The translations under genes and the position numbers were made by a program. Source: Meishania sp964351985 (lineage in GTDB: Bacteria; Bacteroidota; Bacteroidia; Flavobacteriales; Flavobacteriaceae). From it: DNA of 64,000 nt. The stretch spans positions 1-64,000 of the forward strand of contig CAYGPR010000019.1 in the NCBI GenBank assembly GCA_964351985.1. Direction: 5' to 3'. Numbering within the stretch: position 1 is the first letter of the stretch; each line of letters starts with the position of its first letter. The notes under the pieces are model-generated. The model had not been told where the DNA came from, ran no database searches, and saw nothing but the letters and a program-made list of their open reading frames with translations. This document shows positions 8,305 through 17,300 of this stretch, piece after piece.

Positions 8305-9732
8305 CTAATTTACAGTTAAATCGTCGGCGATTTCGTCAGGCGTTTTTAGATACGGCTTCGATTTCCGTCGTGCCATTCCGAGTAATTGTGTTTCTTCGAA
8401 TTTTGAAGGATCTTCCCCATAATTAACGCGCCATATCTTCCCTTTTTTGGATTCGGATATGTACAAGGATCCATCAGGTCCTTCCGCAAGCCCCATAGGC
8501 CTATACTTTGCATCTTGCATAATTTTTAGGGTATCGATACCTGTGAATCCGTCAGCGAAAACTTCCCATTCGCCCTTAGGTTTTCCATCTTCAAAAGGAA
8601 TAAAAGCAACAATATATCCCGCTTGGGAGTACGGGGCACGATTGGTAGATCCGTGGAATGCGATAAAAGCTCCTTTCTTATAACGTTCCGGGAATTGATT
8701 TCCCCTATAAAACAATAAATCATTGGGCGCCCAATGCGCAGGTAGGCCCATAAGCGGTCTTTTGTATTCCTTTGCTTCCTTCGTGCCATCGCCACCGTAT
8801 TCGGGGGCCAGCATTTTTTTATTCTTGAAAGGGTCATAATAGGTGTAGGGCCAACCGAAATCGTCACCTTTCTCTATTTTCATGAACTCCTCGGCGGGCA
8901 ACACCGCCTGTTCCCACTTACTGTAATAAGGCGGGGCATGGTTATGAAGATAGTCACGCCCATGTTGAACGGCATATAGACTGTTGTCTTCTTCGTTATA
9001 GGAGATGCCTACCACACTTCTGATACCCGTGGCGAACAATTCGCCATCGGCCTGAAATTGGCCCAGTTTGCTTTCATCGAATTTCCAGATGCTACCGAGC
9101 TCTTCCCGAAGTGGACAAGGCGATAGCCCCTTTACATTGCCCGGCTGCGAATTTTGGTCCTCGCAGGCATTTGTCGGGGCACTGAAAGTAACGTACATAT
9201 TCCCTTTACCATCAAATGCCAAACATTTGGCATTGTGCCATCTTTTCGGGTATTGGTCGGTCAATATGATCTCCGGAGTACCTTCGGGCACAAGTTTGCC
9301 CGGGGTAAGTTTTTGGCGATAAATTACTTGTTCTGAACTGAAATAAAGGTGCCCCTGATGGATCCGCATTTCGGTACCGAAATTACCGTCGTTGGGGTAA
9401 TCTCCCCAGCTTTGGAAAATATCGGCCCGTCCGTCGCCCGTGGTATCCCTAAGGGCCATATTGCCATTTCTGCCTGTTTCGGTACGCAATTTTACATAGA
9501 TATCGCCATTGTCGCGTATCGCCAGATGCCTTGATGGGCCGATGCCATCGGTCACCACGATTGCACCGAAGCCATCGGGCAACAATAGGCCTCCATTGAT
9601 TTTTTCTTCTTTCGTCGGCTCTTCTTTTTCTGTTAGTGCAGGTTCGGTCGATTTAGTGGGTGTTTTATTCTCATTCTTGCAACTCCATAAGAGTATGCTC
9701 AGAAAAAAGCCGACCAATAGTTTTGAATTCAT
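8305..9732 (-). CDS. PQQ-type glucose/sorbosone dehydrogenase-like lipoprotein
   Basis: A lipoprotein signal (MNSKLLVGFFLSILLWSC) precedes an acidic/Lys-rich linker and then a six-bladed beta-propeller of the GSDH/sorbosone dehydrogenase family. Typical pieces are FGAIVVTDGIGPSRHLAIRDNGDIYV, RWHNAKCLAFDGKGNMYV, SVVGISYNEEDNSLYAVQHGRDYLH, DDFGWPYTYYD and RPMGLAEGPDGSLYISESKKGKIWRV. Family members oxidise sugars or sugar-like aldehydes with PQQ in the periplasm, but many propellers of this type in Bacteroidota have no tested activity. No PQQ biosynthesis gene is in the window. It is the first gene of the unit with ridA and the PLP enzyme. Confidence 0.82.
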   Translation of the reverse strand: MNSKLLVGFFLSILLWSCKNENKTPTKSTEPALTEKEEPTKEEKINGGLLLPDGFGAIVVTDGIGPSRHLAIRDNGDIYVKLRTETGRNGNMALRDTTGDGRADIFQSWGDYPNDGNFGTEMRIHQGHLYFSSEQVIYRQKLTPGKLVPEGTPEIILTDQYPKRWHNAKCLAFDGKGNMYVTFSAPTNACEDQNSQPGNVKGLSPCPLREELGSIWKFDESKLGQFQADGELFATGIRSVVGISYNEEDNSLYAVQHGRDYLHNHAPPYYSKWEQAVLPAEEFMKIEKGDDFGWPYTYYDPFKNKKMLAPEYGGDGTKEAKEYKRPLMGLPAHWAPNDLLFYRGNQFPERYKKGAFIAFHGSTNRAPYSQAGYIVAFIPFEDGKPKGEWEVFADGFTGIDTLKIMQDAKYRPMGLAEGPDGSLYISESKKGKIWRVNYGEDPSKFEETQLLGMARRKSKPYLKTPDEIADDLTVN

Positions 9733-9764
9733 TTAATCTAGTGTGAAATGAGCCATTATTGTAG

Positions 9765-10256
9765 CTAGTTGTTATTTTCAATGATATCCCTAATAACTTC
9801 TGAGGTTAATTCAAAACCTTCTAACTGTAGCCATCCCTCCCAAACTACAATTCCTTCTGGGTTTACCAAAATACAATGAGGTATTCCTTGAATTTCTAGT
9901 AACTTTTTTAATCTTTCCTTGGTGTCAATGGCACTGAAATATTCAATTTTGGGTTTTTTATGCGATTTAACCATAGATTTTGTTTCATGGCTTATTCCTA
10001 TTACAATTAAATCATTTTTAAATTCTTTATGAAATGAATTTAATTCAGGTATTGCCTCTTTACAAGGCCCGCACCAGGTCGCCCAAAAATCGATGAGTAC
10101 AAACTTTCCTGATGTATCTGGTTCATTGGACACCCATTCTTCTACGATTAATTTTGGAGCTTCTTTATGGATAAATGACTTTGCCCATATCTTTTTTTCC
10201 TGGGCGTAAGAAGTCATAAAAAAGAAGCCTAGGACTAATAATGTTATTTTTTTCAT
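9765..10256 (-). CDS. TlpA-like periplasmic thioredoxin, low-GC gene
   Basis: A signal peptide (MKKITLLVLGFFFMTSYAQ) leads into a thioredoxin fold with the redox motif WATWCGPCKEAIP (Cys62, Cys65) and a cis-Pro segment GIPHCILVNPEG. The length of 163 residues fits a stand-alone TlpA/ResA-type disulfide reductase acting in the periplasm. Base composition differs sharply from its neighbours: I counted 75 G/C in the 240 bases 9841-10080 (31%), against 64 of 120 (53%) in 9481-9600 inside the upstream gene. It stands alone between genes of unrelated function, which is consistent with recent acquisition. Confidence 0.88.
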   Translation of the reverse strand: MKKITLLVLGFFFMTSYAQEKKIWAKSFIHKEAPKLIVEEWVSNEPDTSGKFVLIDFWATWCGPCKEAIPELNSFHKEFKNDLIVIGISHETKSMVKSHKKPKIEYFSAIDTKERLKKLLEIQGIPHCILVNPEGIVVWEGWLQLEGFELTSEVIRDIIENNN

Positions 10257-10328
10257 TATTTGATTTTTAATTTAGATAGCTTGGTTTTAATCAGGTATAG
10301 CTTATCTACAGAGACGTAAAAGATAGCG

Positions 10329-10979
10329 TTAGTCCCCCAACTCCGTAATCTTCTTTTCATACAATTTTTTACTTTCGACCACGGCCAAGTTCAGTTCTTG
10401 CATGATTCCGTCGACACGGCCTTCGATGCTCTTCATTTGGTCGTTGATGTTATCGAAAGAGTTCAAGGCGGCGGCGACCTCCAATGCCTTTACTACTTCA
10501 ACGGCGTCACCATGTAACAAACGCAGCTTGTCGATAGCCTGTGAAGTATTGGTCAACGTGCCATTATATTTGGCACGTGCCTTTTCGATGGCCTTTAAAA
10601 GTGTCTTTTTACTTTTTTCGTCGCTCAGGCTATTGGTTTGGGTTTCCATGGCGCTGAACAGATTCGAAGCATGTTTTTTCAAGTCCTCATATTCTTGGTT
10701 AAGGTTTTCGACCCGCTTGTTCACTTTTTCCCAATCGCCATATACCTTGGCGAATTCCTTATCCTCATTTTTGGTGTCTTCCAAAGCCTTTTTCAGGGCG
10801 TTCAAGGTTTCAAGGCCTTTATTGACATTTTTATTGGCGGTCTCTTTCTTTTTTTCAAAGGATGATACGGTCGATTTGAATTTGTCCTTTAGGCGGATAA
10901 GGTCTTCCGGACTTTTGTCCTTCCAGCAAGATGCCAAAATGAACAGTGAAAGTGAAGCGAGATAGATTTTCTTGAACAT
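10329..10979 (-). CDS. Coiled-coil lipoprotein of unknown function
   Basis: The N-terminus is a lipoprotein signal with lipobox LFILASC (Cys18). The remaining roughly 195 residues are rich in Lys, Glu and Leu with heptad-like spacing throughout (for example ETLNALKKALEDTKNEDKEF, KVNKRVENLNQEYEDLKKHA), predicting long alpha-helical coiled coils and no enzyme motif. I do not recognise the family. It is divergent from the DoxX gene across about 150 bp. Probably an envelope-anchored structural or scaffold protein. Confidence 0.75.
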   Translation of the reverse strand: MFKKIYLASLSLFILASCWKDKSPEDLIRLKDKFKSTVSSFEKKKETANKNVNKGLETLNALKKALEDTKNEDKEFAKVYGDWEKVNKRVENLNQEYEDLKKHASNLFSAMETQTNSLSDEKSKKTLLKAIEKARAKYNGTLTNTSQAIDKLRLLHGDAVEVVKALEVAAALNSFDNINDQMKSIEGRVDGIMQELNLAVVESKKLYEKKITELGD

Positions 10980-11133
10980 GGTTTGTATTTAGGCCTTAAA
11001 GGTATTTCAATTTGACCGATTGCACAAAGCCAGTACCTGTAACTGACCAATATCATACTTTATTAAAGAGGAATGAAATAGTTTTAGAAAATTGTTGTAG
11101 ACAATAAAGAATAACCAACTTAACTTTTTCTAT

Positions 11134-11628
11134 ATGATACCTATTAAAAATGAAAAACACTTGATGAATAGTTTAGTGCTTCTTCGCCTTTTTATTGGCT
11201 GGCACTTTTTGTATGAAGGGGTCATTAAGCTATACGATCCCGATTGGACTTCCTTTGGATACCTTGCTTCTTCGCAAGGACCTTTCCGATCGACTTTTTT
11301 ATGGATGACCAATGAACCTTTGATCGGTATTGCCGATTGGATGAACATAATTGTCTTGATCTTCGTGGGTCTTTCGTTAATCTTGGGCATTTTCGAAAAG
11401 TGGGGCGCTTTGGCGGCCATAGTTCTTCTTGCCTTATATTATTTGGCCCATCCGTCATTTCCTTGGGTGACCCAGTTAAATGTGGAGGGCAGTTATTGGT
11501 TCATCAACAAAAACCTTATTGAGCTGATTGCATGTGTTGTAATCTATCAAATTCCGACTGGCCAGTATTTCGGAATCAAGCGATTGTTTGCTAAAAGTGA
11601 AGAACTAACCAAAACAGAAACATTATGA
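11134..11628 (+). CDS. DoxX family membrane protein
   Basis: There are four hydrophobic helices in 164 residues, with the DoxX-type opening LLRLFIGWHFLYEGVIKLYDPDW and a helix-break pattern typical of the DoxX/DoxD superfamily of small inner-membrane proteins. The stop codon overlaps the start of the following oxidoreductase (ATGA at 11625-11628), showing translational coupling. DoxX proteins in Bacteroidota often accompany Gfo/Idh/MocA enzymes; the biochemical role of this pairing is unclear, and a quinone-linked or redox role is only inferred from the wider superfamily. Confidence 0.85.
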   Translation: MIPIKNEKHLMNSLVLLRLFIGWHFLYEGVIKLYDPDWTSFGYLASSQGPFRSTFLWMTNEPLIGIADWMNIIVLIFVGLSLILGIFEKWGALAAIVLLALYYLAHPSFPWVTQLNVEGSYWFINKNLIELIACVVIYQIPTGQYFGIKRLFAKSEELTKTETL

Positions 11629-13220
11629 GCTGGACAAGAAGAGATGCACTAAAAGGATTAGGCGGAATTCCAATTCTTGGTGCCGTGTGGTGGGCAGGCG
11701 CCTCAAGTACCGTATCGAAGAAAAATGAACGTTCGGCGATTCTCGAACAACTGAACATAAAACCATCATTGCCACCTGCCGTTCAAGGTATAGGCGGTGA
11801 GCCTGTTAGGGTAGGTATTATAGGTTTTGGTATCCGTGGCGAACAGCTCTGTCGGGCATTGGGTTTCGCTACCAATGAATGGAAAGCCGATATGAAAGTT
11901 GCCGCCGAAGAAGACCCAAAACATTCTGCTTTGAAAGACTTTGTAGGCCAAGAAAAGTTGAACCTGAAGTTGACCGGTGTATGTGATATTTTTGATTATC
12001 GTGCCAATAAGGCCCTGAAATCCTTCAATACTGATGACAATAAGATGGTGCGCTACCGTACCCATCAGGAAATGATTCGCAGTGGCAATGTTGATGCCGT
12101 GGTCATTGCTACACCAGATCATTGGCATGCCCCGATGGCAATTGATGCTCTTGAAAATAGTATTCATGTGTATGTTGAAAAACCCATGACACATACCGTA
12201 GAGGAAACCTATCGTTTGCGCGAAGCTGCGCAAAATTCCAGTGCAGTGCTACAAGTCGGACATCAGCATAGACAGACCTTGAGTTTCCTTACGGCCAAGG
12301 ATATTGTTGAAAAAGGGACAATCGGCCATGTGTCGTTGATACAGACCAATACCAACCGCAATGATGATAACGGTGCTTGGATGTATGCTATTCACCCCGA
12401 TGCGAGCTCACAGACCATTGATTGGGATATGTTTTTGGGCAATGCCCCTAAAATTCCCTTTAACAAGAACCATTTTTTTAGGTGGCGCAAATGGTGGGCA
12501 TATGGATCTGGGCTTTCCGGAGACCTATTATCCCATGATTACGATCGTTTGAACTGTGTTCTTAACATGGGAATACCTAATTCGGTGATGGCCTCAGGAG
12601 GAATTTATACACACAGGGATGGGCGCAATGTGCCCGATGTGCTGCAAGTAAACATGGAGTTTCCTAATTTTAGTACGGGCGGCAGTCAAGTAAAAGGAAA
12701 AGAAAAGGGAATGACCTTTGTTTATAGTGCGACCCTAGGTAACGGCTTTAACCGCCCTACCGTGCTCATGGGCCATGACGGTACTATGGAGCTAGGCAAT
12801 CGATTAACTGTGTGGCCCGATGGCCGGTCTACCCGTTATGCCGATATGGTCGAAGAGGAAAAAATGAACCCGGGCGTACCCATTTACCAATACAATCCCG
12901 GCGCCAATATCCCTGATGCCGTCGCCTCGGCAACATCGCAGTATTTTGCCGATAAAGGATTAATGTGGACCTATATTAATGGGGCACGTGTTGATTCGAC
13001 TTTCTTACATATGAGGGAATGGTTGAGCAGCGTACGAAATGGAGGAAATGTAAGTTGCGGGATCAAAGAAGGCTTCGAAGAGGCCATATCCTCTCATATG
13101 GCCGGACTATCTTACAAATTGGGAAGACGAATTGATTGGGATCCCTCAGCCGAAAAACTCGTGCCTATCGAAGGTGTCGATTTTGACGAAGCATTGCTTT
13201 CGAACGTGGCCATGACATAG
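11625..13220 (+). CDS. Gfo/Idh/MocA family oxidoreductase, Tat-type leader
   Basis: The leader MSWTRRDALKGLGGIPILGAVWW carries a twin-arginine motif (TRRDALKG), pointing to folded export with its cofactor. The dinucleotide-binding segment is VRVGIIGFGIRGEQLCRALG, followed by the substrate/cofactor stretch AVVIATPDHWHAPMAIDALE and the family hallmark VYVEKPMTHTVEET. The C-terminal half has the alpha/beta dimer domain with GSGLSGDLLSHDYDRLNC. At 531 residues it belongs to the long, secreted Bacteroidota class. These enzymes oxidise or epimerise sugars or sugar acids with NAD(P); the substrate is unknown. Co-translated with doxX; an intrinsic terminator follows 24 nt after the stop. Confidence 0.88.
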   Translation: MSWTRRDALKGLGGIPILGAVWWAGASSTVSKKNERSAILEQLNIKPSLPPAVQGIGGEPVRVGIIGFGIRGEQLCRALGFATNEWKADMKVAAEEDPKHSALKDFVGQEKLNLKLTGVCDIFDYRANKALKSFNTDDNKMVRYRTHQEMIRSGNVDAVVIATPDHWHAPMAIDALENSIHVYVEKPMTHTVEETYRLREAAQNSSAVLQVGHQHRQTLSFLTAKDIVEKGTIGHVSLIQTNTNRNDDNGAWMYAIHPDASSQTIDWDMFLGNAPKIPFNKNHFFRWRKWWAYGSGLSGDLLSHDYDRLNCVLNMGIPNSVMASGGIYTHRDGRNVPDVLQVNMEFPNFSTGGSQVKGKEKGMTFVYSATLGNGFNRPTVLMGHDGTMELGNRLTVWPDGRSTRYADMVEEEKMNPGVPIYQYNPGANIPDAVASATSQYFADKGLMWTYINGARVDSTFLHMREWLSSVRNGGNVSCGIKEGFEEAISSHMAGLSYKLGRRIDWDPSAEKLVPIEGVDFDEALLSNVAMT

Positions 13221-13243
13221 TGTATTCCGCTTTATTATTTTTA

Positions 13244-13273
13244 AAAAACAGGCTCAGGAGCCTGTTTTTTTTG
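13244..13273 (+). terminator. Intrinsic terminator after the DoxX-oxidoreductase pair
   Basis: The arms ACAGGCTC and GAGCCTGT pair perfectly around a two-base AG loop, are extended by flanking A and T runs, and end in nine Ts. It lies 24 nt after the stop of the Gfo/Idh/MocA gene. Confidence 0.85.
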
Positions 13274-13443
13274 ATTGTAGTTAATTCAGTGGCCGGTGTT
13301 TATGTGCTTTGGATCATTTCGATGTTATTTTGTGCCCCTAAGCCAAAAAAGGCGATCATGAACGAGAACTGATAAATATCATATTTTTTTGTTTTCAAAC
13401 ATCTTATTTTCAATGTGTTATTCACCAATACCTGACATTTATT

Positions 13444-14163
13444 ATGGAACCTAAGAAAAATCCCAAAGCCGATTTGAACCGCGACAGTGGTCTTTTCTTC
13501 GTAATAGGTCTGACCCTAGTCCTTTTTGCTACTTGGCTAGCATTGGAACACAAGACCTATCCAAAAGACAATCTGATTGCCGAGATATTAAATGTTTCGG
13601 ATGACCTTAAGGAAGACGTGCCCGTGACCGAAGCTATAAAGGCTCCGCCGCCTCCGCCTCCACCATCGGCACCTGAGGTCATTGAAATTGTCGAAGATGA
13701 GTCCGAAATCGAAGAGACGATTATCGAAAGTACAGAGATTAGCCAGGAAACGGTAGTACAAGAAGTTTCAGTAGACGATGTTACCGTTGAAGAAATTGAA
13801 GAAGAGATTTCGGTGCCATTTGCGGTTATTGAAAACGTACCAATATTTCCCGGGTGTGAGAGCGCCACCAACAATGATGAACGTAAGGCATGTTTTCAGA
13901 AAAAAATGCAGGAGCATGTCATCAAGCAATTCAAGTATCCTGAGATGGCACTTGAACTTGGTATTCAAGGAAAAGTTTACGTTCAGTTCGCCATAGACTC
14001 CAAGGGATATATTACAAATATTAGAACTCGTGGGCCGGATCAGAACCTAGAAAAAGAGGCAGGCCGTATTATTGCCGCGCTTCCTAAAATGACTCCCGGA
14101 ACACAGAGAGGCAGGGCCGTAAAGGTGCCCTATAGTATACCGGTCACTTTTAGGTTGCAATAG
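13444..14163 (+). CDS. TonB-family energy transducer
   Basis: The layout is that of TonB: a short cytoplasmic N-terminus, one transmembrane helix at about residues 16-34 (GLFFVIGLTLVLFATWLAL), a periplasmic linker with a run of eight prolines (APPPPPPPSAP) followed by a strongly acidic Glu/Val-rich stretch to about residue 130, and a C-terminal TonB domain (about 165-239) with YPEMALELGIQGKVYVQFAID and PKMTPGTQRGRAVKVPYSIPV. It would pass proton-motive force from ExbB/ExbD to TonB-dependent receptors; no exbBD is adjacent. The SusC receptor at 58387 is a potential client. The linker is rigid and acidic rather than the usual Pro/Lys type. Confidence 0.9.
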   Translation: MEPKKNPKADLNRDSGLFFVIGLTLVLFATWLALEHKTYPKDNLIAEILNVSDDLKEDVPVTEAIKAPPPPPPPSAPEVIEIVEDESEIEETIIESTEISQETVVQEVSVDDVTVEEIEEEISVPFAVIENVPIFPGCESATNNDERKACFQKKMQEHVIKQFKYPEMALELGIQGKVYVQFAIDSKGYITNIRTRGPDQNLEKEAGRIIAALPKMTPGTQRGRAVKVPYSIPVTFRLQ

Positions 14164-14305
14164 GTCTAAAATTGTTTTTGACTTTGTATATGAAAACAAT
14201 TCGATCTTAAATTTCATTGAAATAAGCCATCAGTAGACTGTTTGTGACTTTTTTTAAAACATACCGAATAGGGATCGGGGTGATATATGGCTTAGAATTA
14301 CTTTT

Positions 14306-17300
14306 CTAAAATTCAAATCCTAGACCTACCTGAATTAAGTTTCCTTCTATTGAATTGAAAAAACCCGCATTGAATGAAAGAAAGTTAAGCCCACTTGCCC
14401 AAAAACCCAAACCATGTGAGGTATGCCAGACATCCGAACTGTCGTTTGGAGACCAAACCCGGCCATAATCTAAGCCACCGTATACGCCAACCGTGATTGG
14501 TGCAACGGCTGTTATATAACGCTTTAAACGAAGTCGTAAATCCGAGGTCTGGTAAAAATAGGTCTTCCCTGCAAAACGTTCATCCCTAAATCCACGCAGG
14601 CCATTATTGCCACCAAGGGAGGGGGCATGATAGAAGAAATAATCATTACCGAAATTAGTTTTCACCTCACCGAGCGTTCCAAACACCAAATTACCTGACG
14701 GAATCAATTTGTGGCTAAAACCCGCCTTGAACATTAAGTAGCCAAACTTGTTCGCATCGATACTTGTATTGGCCTTAAAACCTGCTGTCAACCCAAAAAC
14801 AATCGATTTGGTAGGAAAGTCCTTGGCATCGGCCAAGTCATACAATGCAGAAGTTTCAAGACCTACAAAGTTCTGCGAACCGAAAACCAGTTCGTCCAAA
14901 TTTGCGGGGATGAAAAATCGGTCGCTCAATTCACGTACTTTAAACGATTCGTACAATGCTTTAAAGCGTAACGCATGATAGGCGATACCGGCACTAAATC
15001 GTACTTTTTGCATTCTGGAGCGGTAATAATCCCGCCCGAGATTGTTTTCTAGATTATCCGTTTCGTTGCCAATGCCAAAGAAATTGTTCGTGAAGCGGTT
15101 GTTGGTAAAATATCCATCTACCTCTAAATTCCATTTGGGAATAATGTTGGCAAAGATTCCGCTATATGATACCTCGGCGGCTTTGAAATTAAAATAGTAG
15201 TTAGCTGCCAAGCTATGTTTTTGCTTGAATTTATTACCGTTGAAGCCATTATAGATATAGGTATCGGTCAACCCTAAATACACTCCGTCATCGGTTCTAA
15301 AACCGATATTCGGCACAAAAATATTATTGTTCTCTTCAAAAAATCGCCAATGATAGGTGTTGGTTTTATAGACATCGGTCATTTGATTGATGGGGGTCTT
15401 CTCTTCGAATTTGGTCTCCTCATGCACCCAATCGTACACCCGTATGGCTTTTTTATCGAAAATTTTATAAGTGTCCTTGCCATATCCCCCAATGAGGCGG
15501 ATGGTAATCCTCTTATCTCCCTCACCATTTACCTCGAAAATGTCATTATCGCCCAGACCGTAGATCCATATCTCTTTGGTAATGTTGCGATCAAAGATTC
15601 GCTCATACATTTTTTCATTGGGGTCGTCGGACAATAATCTTCGCAGTACAACTCTGGTTTTACCTTCTGGCAAGCGCGTGATTTCGATTTTATCATCTTT
15701 TTCGGTACCACGCAGGGCAACGATTTTGTCCAGATATCGGCTGTATTCAAAAGCGTATCGAGGTAAATTTTCCAATCGTTTTATCAGGTCGGATTTAATT
15801 TTTTCGGAAGTCCCATCATGTACTTCTTGCGGCAATCTATCAAATGCGGCAGCAATTTTTTCTTTTGTCAGGTTCTTTTGAATATATAAGGCTTCCTGTT
15901 CCCAGATTTTAGCATCAAATTCGGTCAAAACGGCCCTATCAATTCTATTGCCCGAATTGTTCAGCCATTTTACATTTTTTATTTTCGGTCCATATGTCTG
16001 CCAAGGTCTAGTATTCGGAACGAATAATTGTATGACTTTTAGAGCAAACCCGTCGAATTTCGGGAAGGCATTGTCACGATCACGAGGTACGGGCAAAAAC
16101 TCTTTATCCCCATCCTCATCTTCATATTCGACCCAACGCCATTGATCTTGATGGCGGTCCCAATCGCCCAGAAGCATATCGAAGATTCTTGCTCGAATGA
16201 AGCTTTTTTGGTCTACGGTATACGATTCATCTCCCTTTATTTTTTCAAGCATATCTGTAGTGCTTTCAAAATCCTTTACTTTTCCTGGTTCATCTATAAC
16301 CCGACGATAGCCCTTAAAGTTCATTTGTTCGTCGGAGGGCCTTTCTTCGATGAAATAAAGTTCGTTGCCGAACGCTTCGTTGAGGTCACCCAATCGTTCT
16401 TGTTTTGGGATATAAAATAACGATGGGCTTGAATGATTCACATCTACCGCACGTGCCAAAGGATTGATCACCAATTGCATATAAGGATGGGCCGTTGTAA
16501 AAAAATCAGAAATCACCTCTTCCGTAAAAGTGTCATCATAGTCATCTTCGGTATAGGCGATGCCCGGAATCTTGAATTTCAGGAATTTAAGCGCATTTTT
16601 TCGTAAAGAGCGCATTGAGTATTCTTTTCCATTATCATCTTCCAAGCGAATGGAGTATGATTGGTGACCACCACCCTTTTTAGTTACTTTGAGCCCCCCA
16701 TATAATGTGTCGAGCACGGCCACGGGTGCCGTGACCGATTCGCCAAAATAGCGGCGATAGCGCTCTCCCCATAAGAACGTGTAAAATCCGGATTTGTCCG
16801 GGGCGTTTTTTTCGTCGATAACCACATCTTGCATCGTTTTCGTATTCAATTCGGGATACTCGACTTCGGTCTTTTTTGGTTTTAATTCATCCAATATCGG
16901 AAATGAGGTTTCCTTTCCATCAACTGTTATGAAAGTGACGCGCGAAGAACCATCCTCGAAATAATCAAGTTTTACGAACCCCTTTTCGCCATGGGTGAAT
17001 TTTCCCTCAAAGGGCAGAGATCCCCCGATGGTGGTAATTTTATCCTTGCTTCTTTTCGTCGCGCTCCTATCGCTCAACGAACCGCTTATGATCTGATAAA
17101 TTTTACCCCCGGTCAAATATTGTAGGCTTTCTTCATGACCGGATACAACGGTAATTCTATCGGAGGCTTTGGCATACGAACTCACCAACATCCGCAGATA
17201 ATTGTATCGTCTTGAATTAAGTCTGTCGGGAGAGAAGGCGCCTAGGTCGCTTACGCCGTTCATTATACTCCCGATAAGAGGTAAGGGTGTTATGCTTCTT

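Noticed and set aside
7849..8319. Long plus-strand frame antisense to the RidA gene, and similar ones at 10402-10965, 489-1088 and 21465-22073
   Set aside because: These mirror real genes on the opposite strand, lack motifs or leaders, and arise from codon bias.
14223..14294. TAAGCCAT ... ATGGCTTA inverted repeat with a 56-base spacer
   Set aside because: Spacing too long for a simple terminator and no T run; no element boundaries or duplications beside it.
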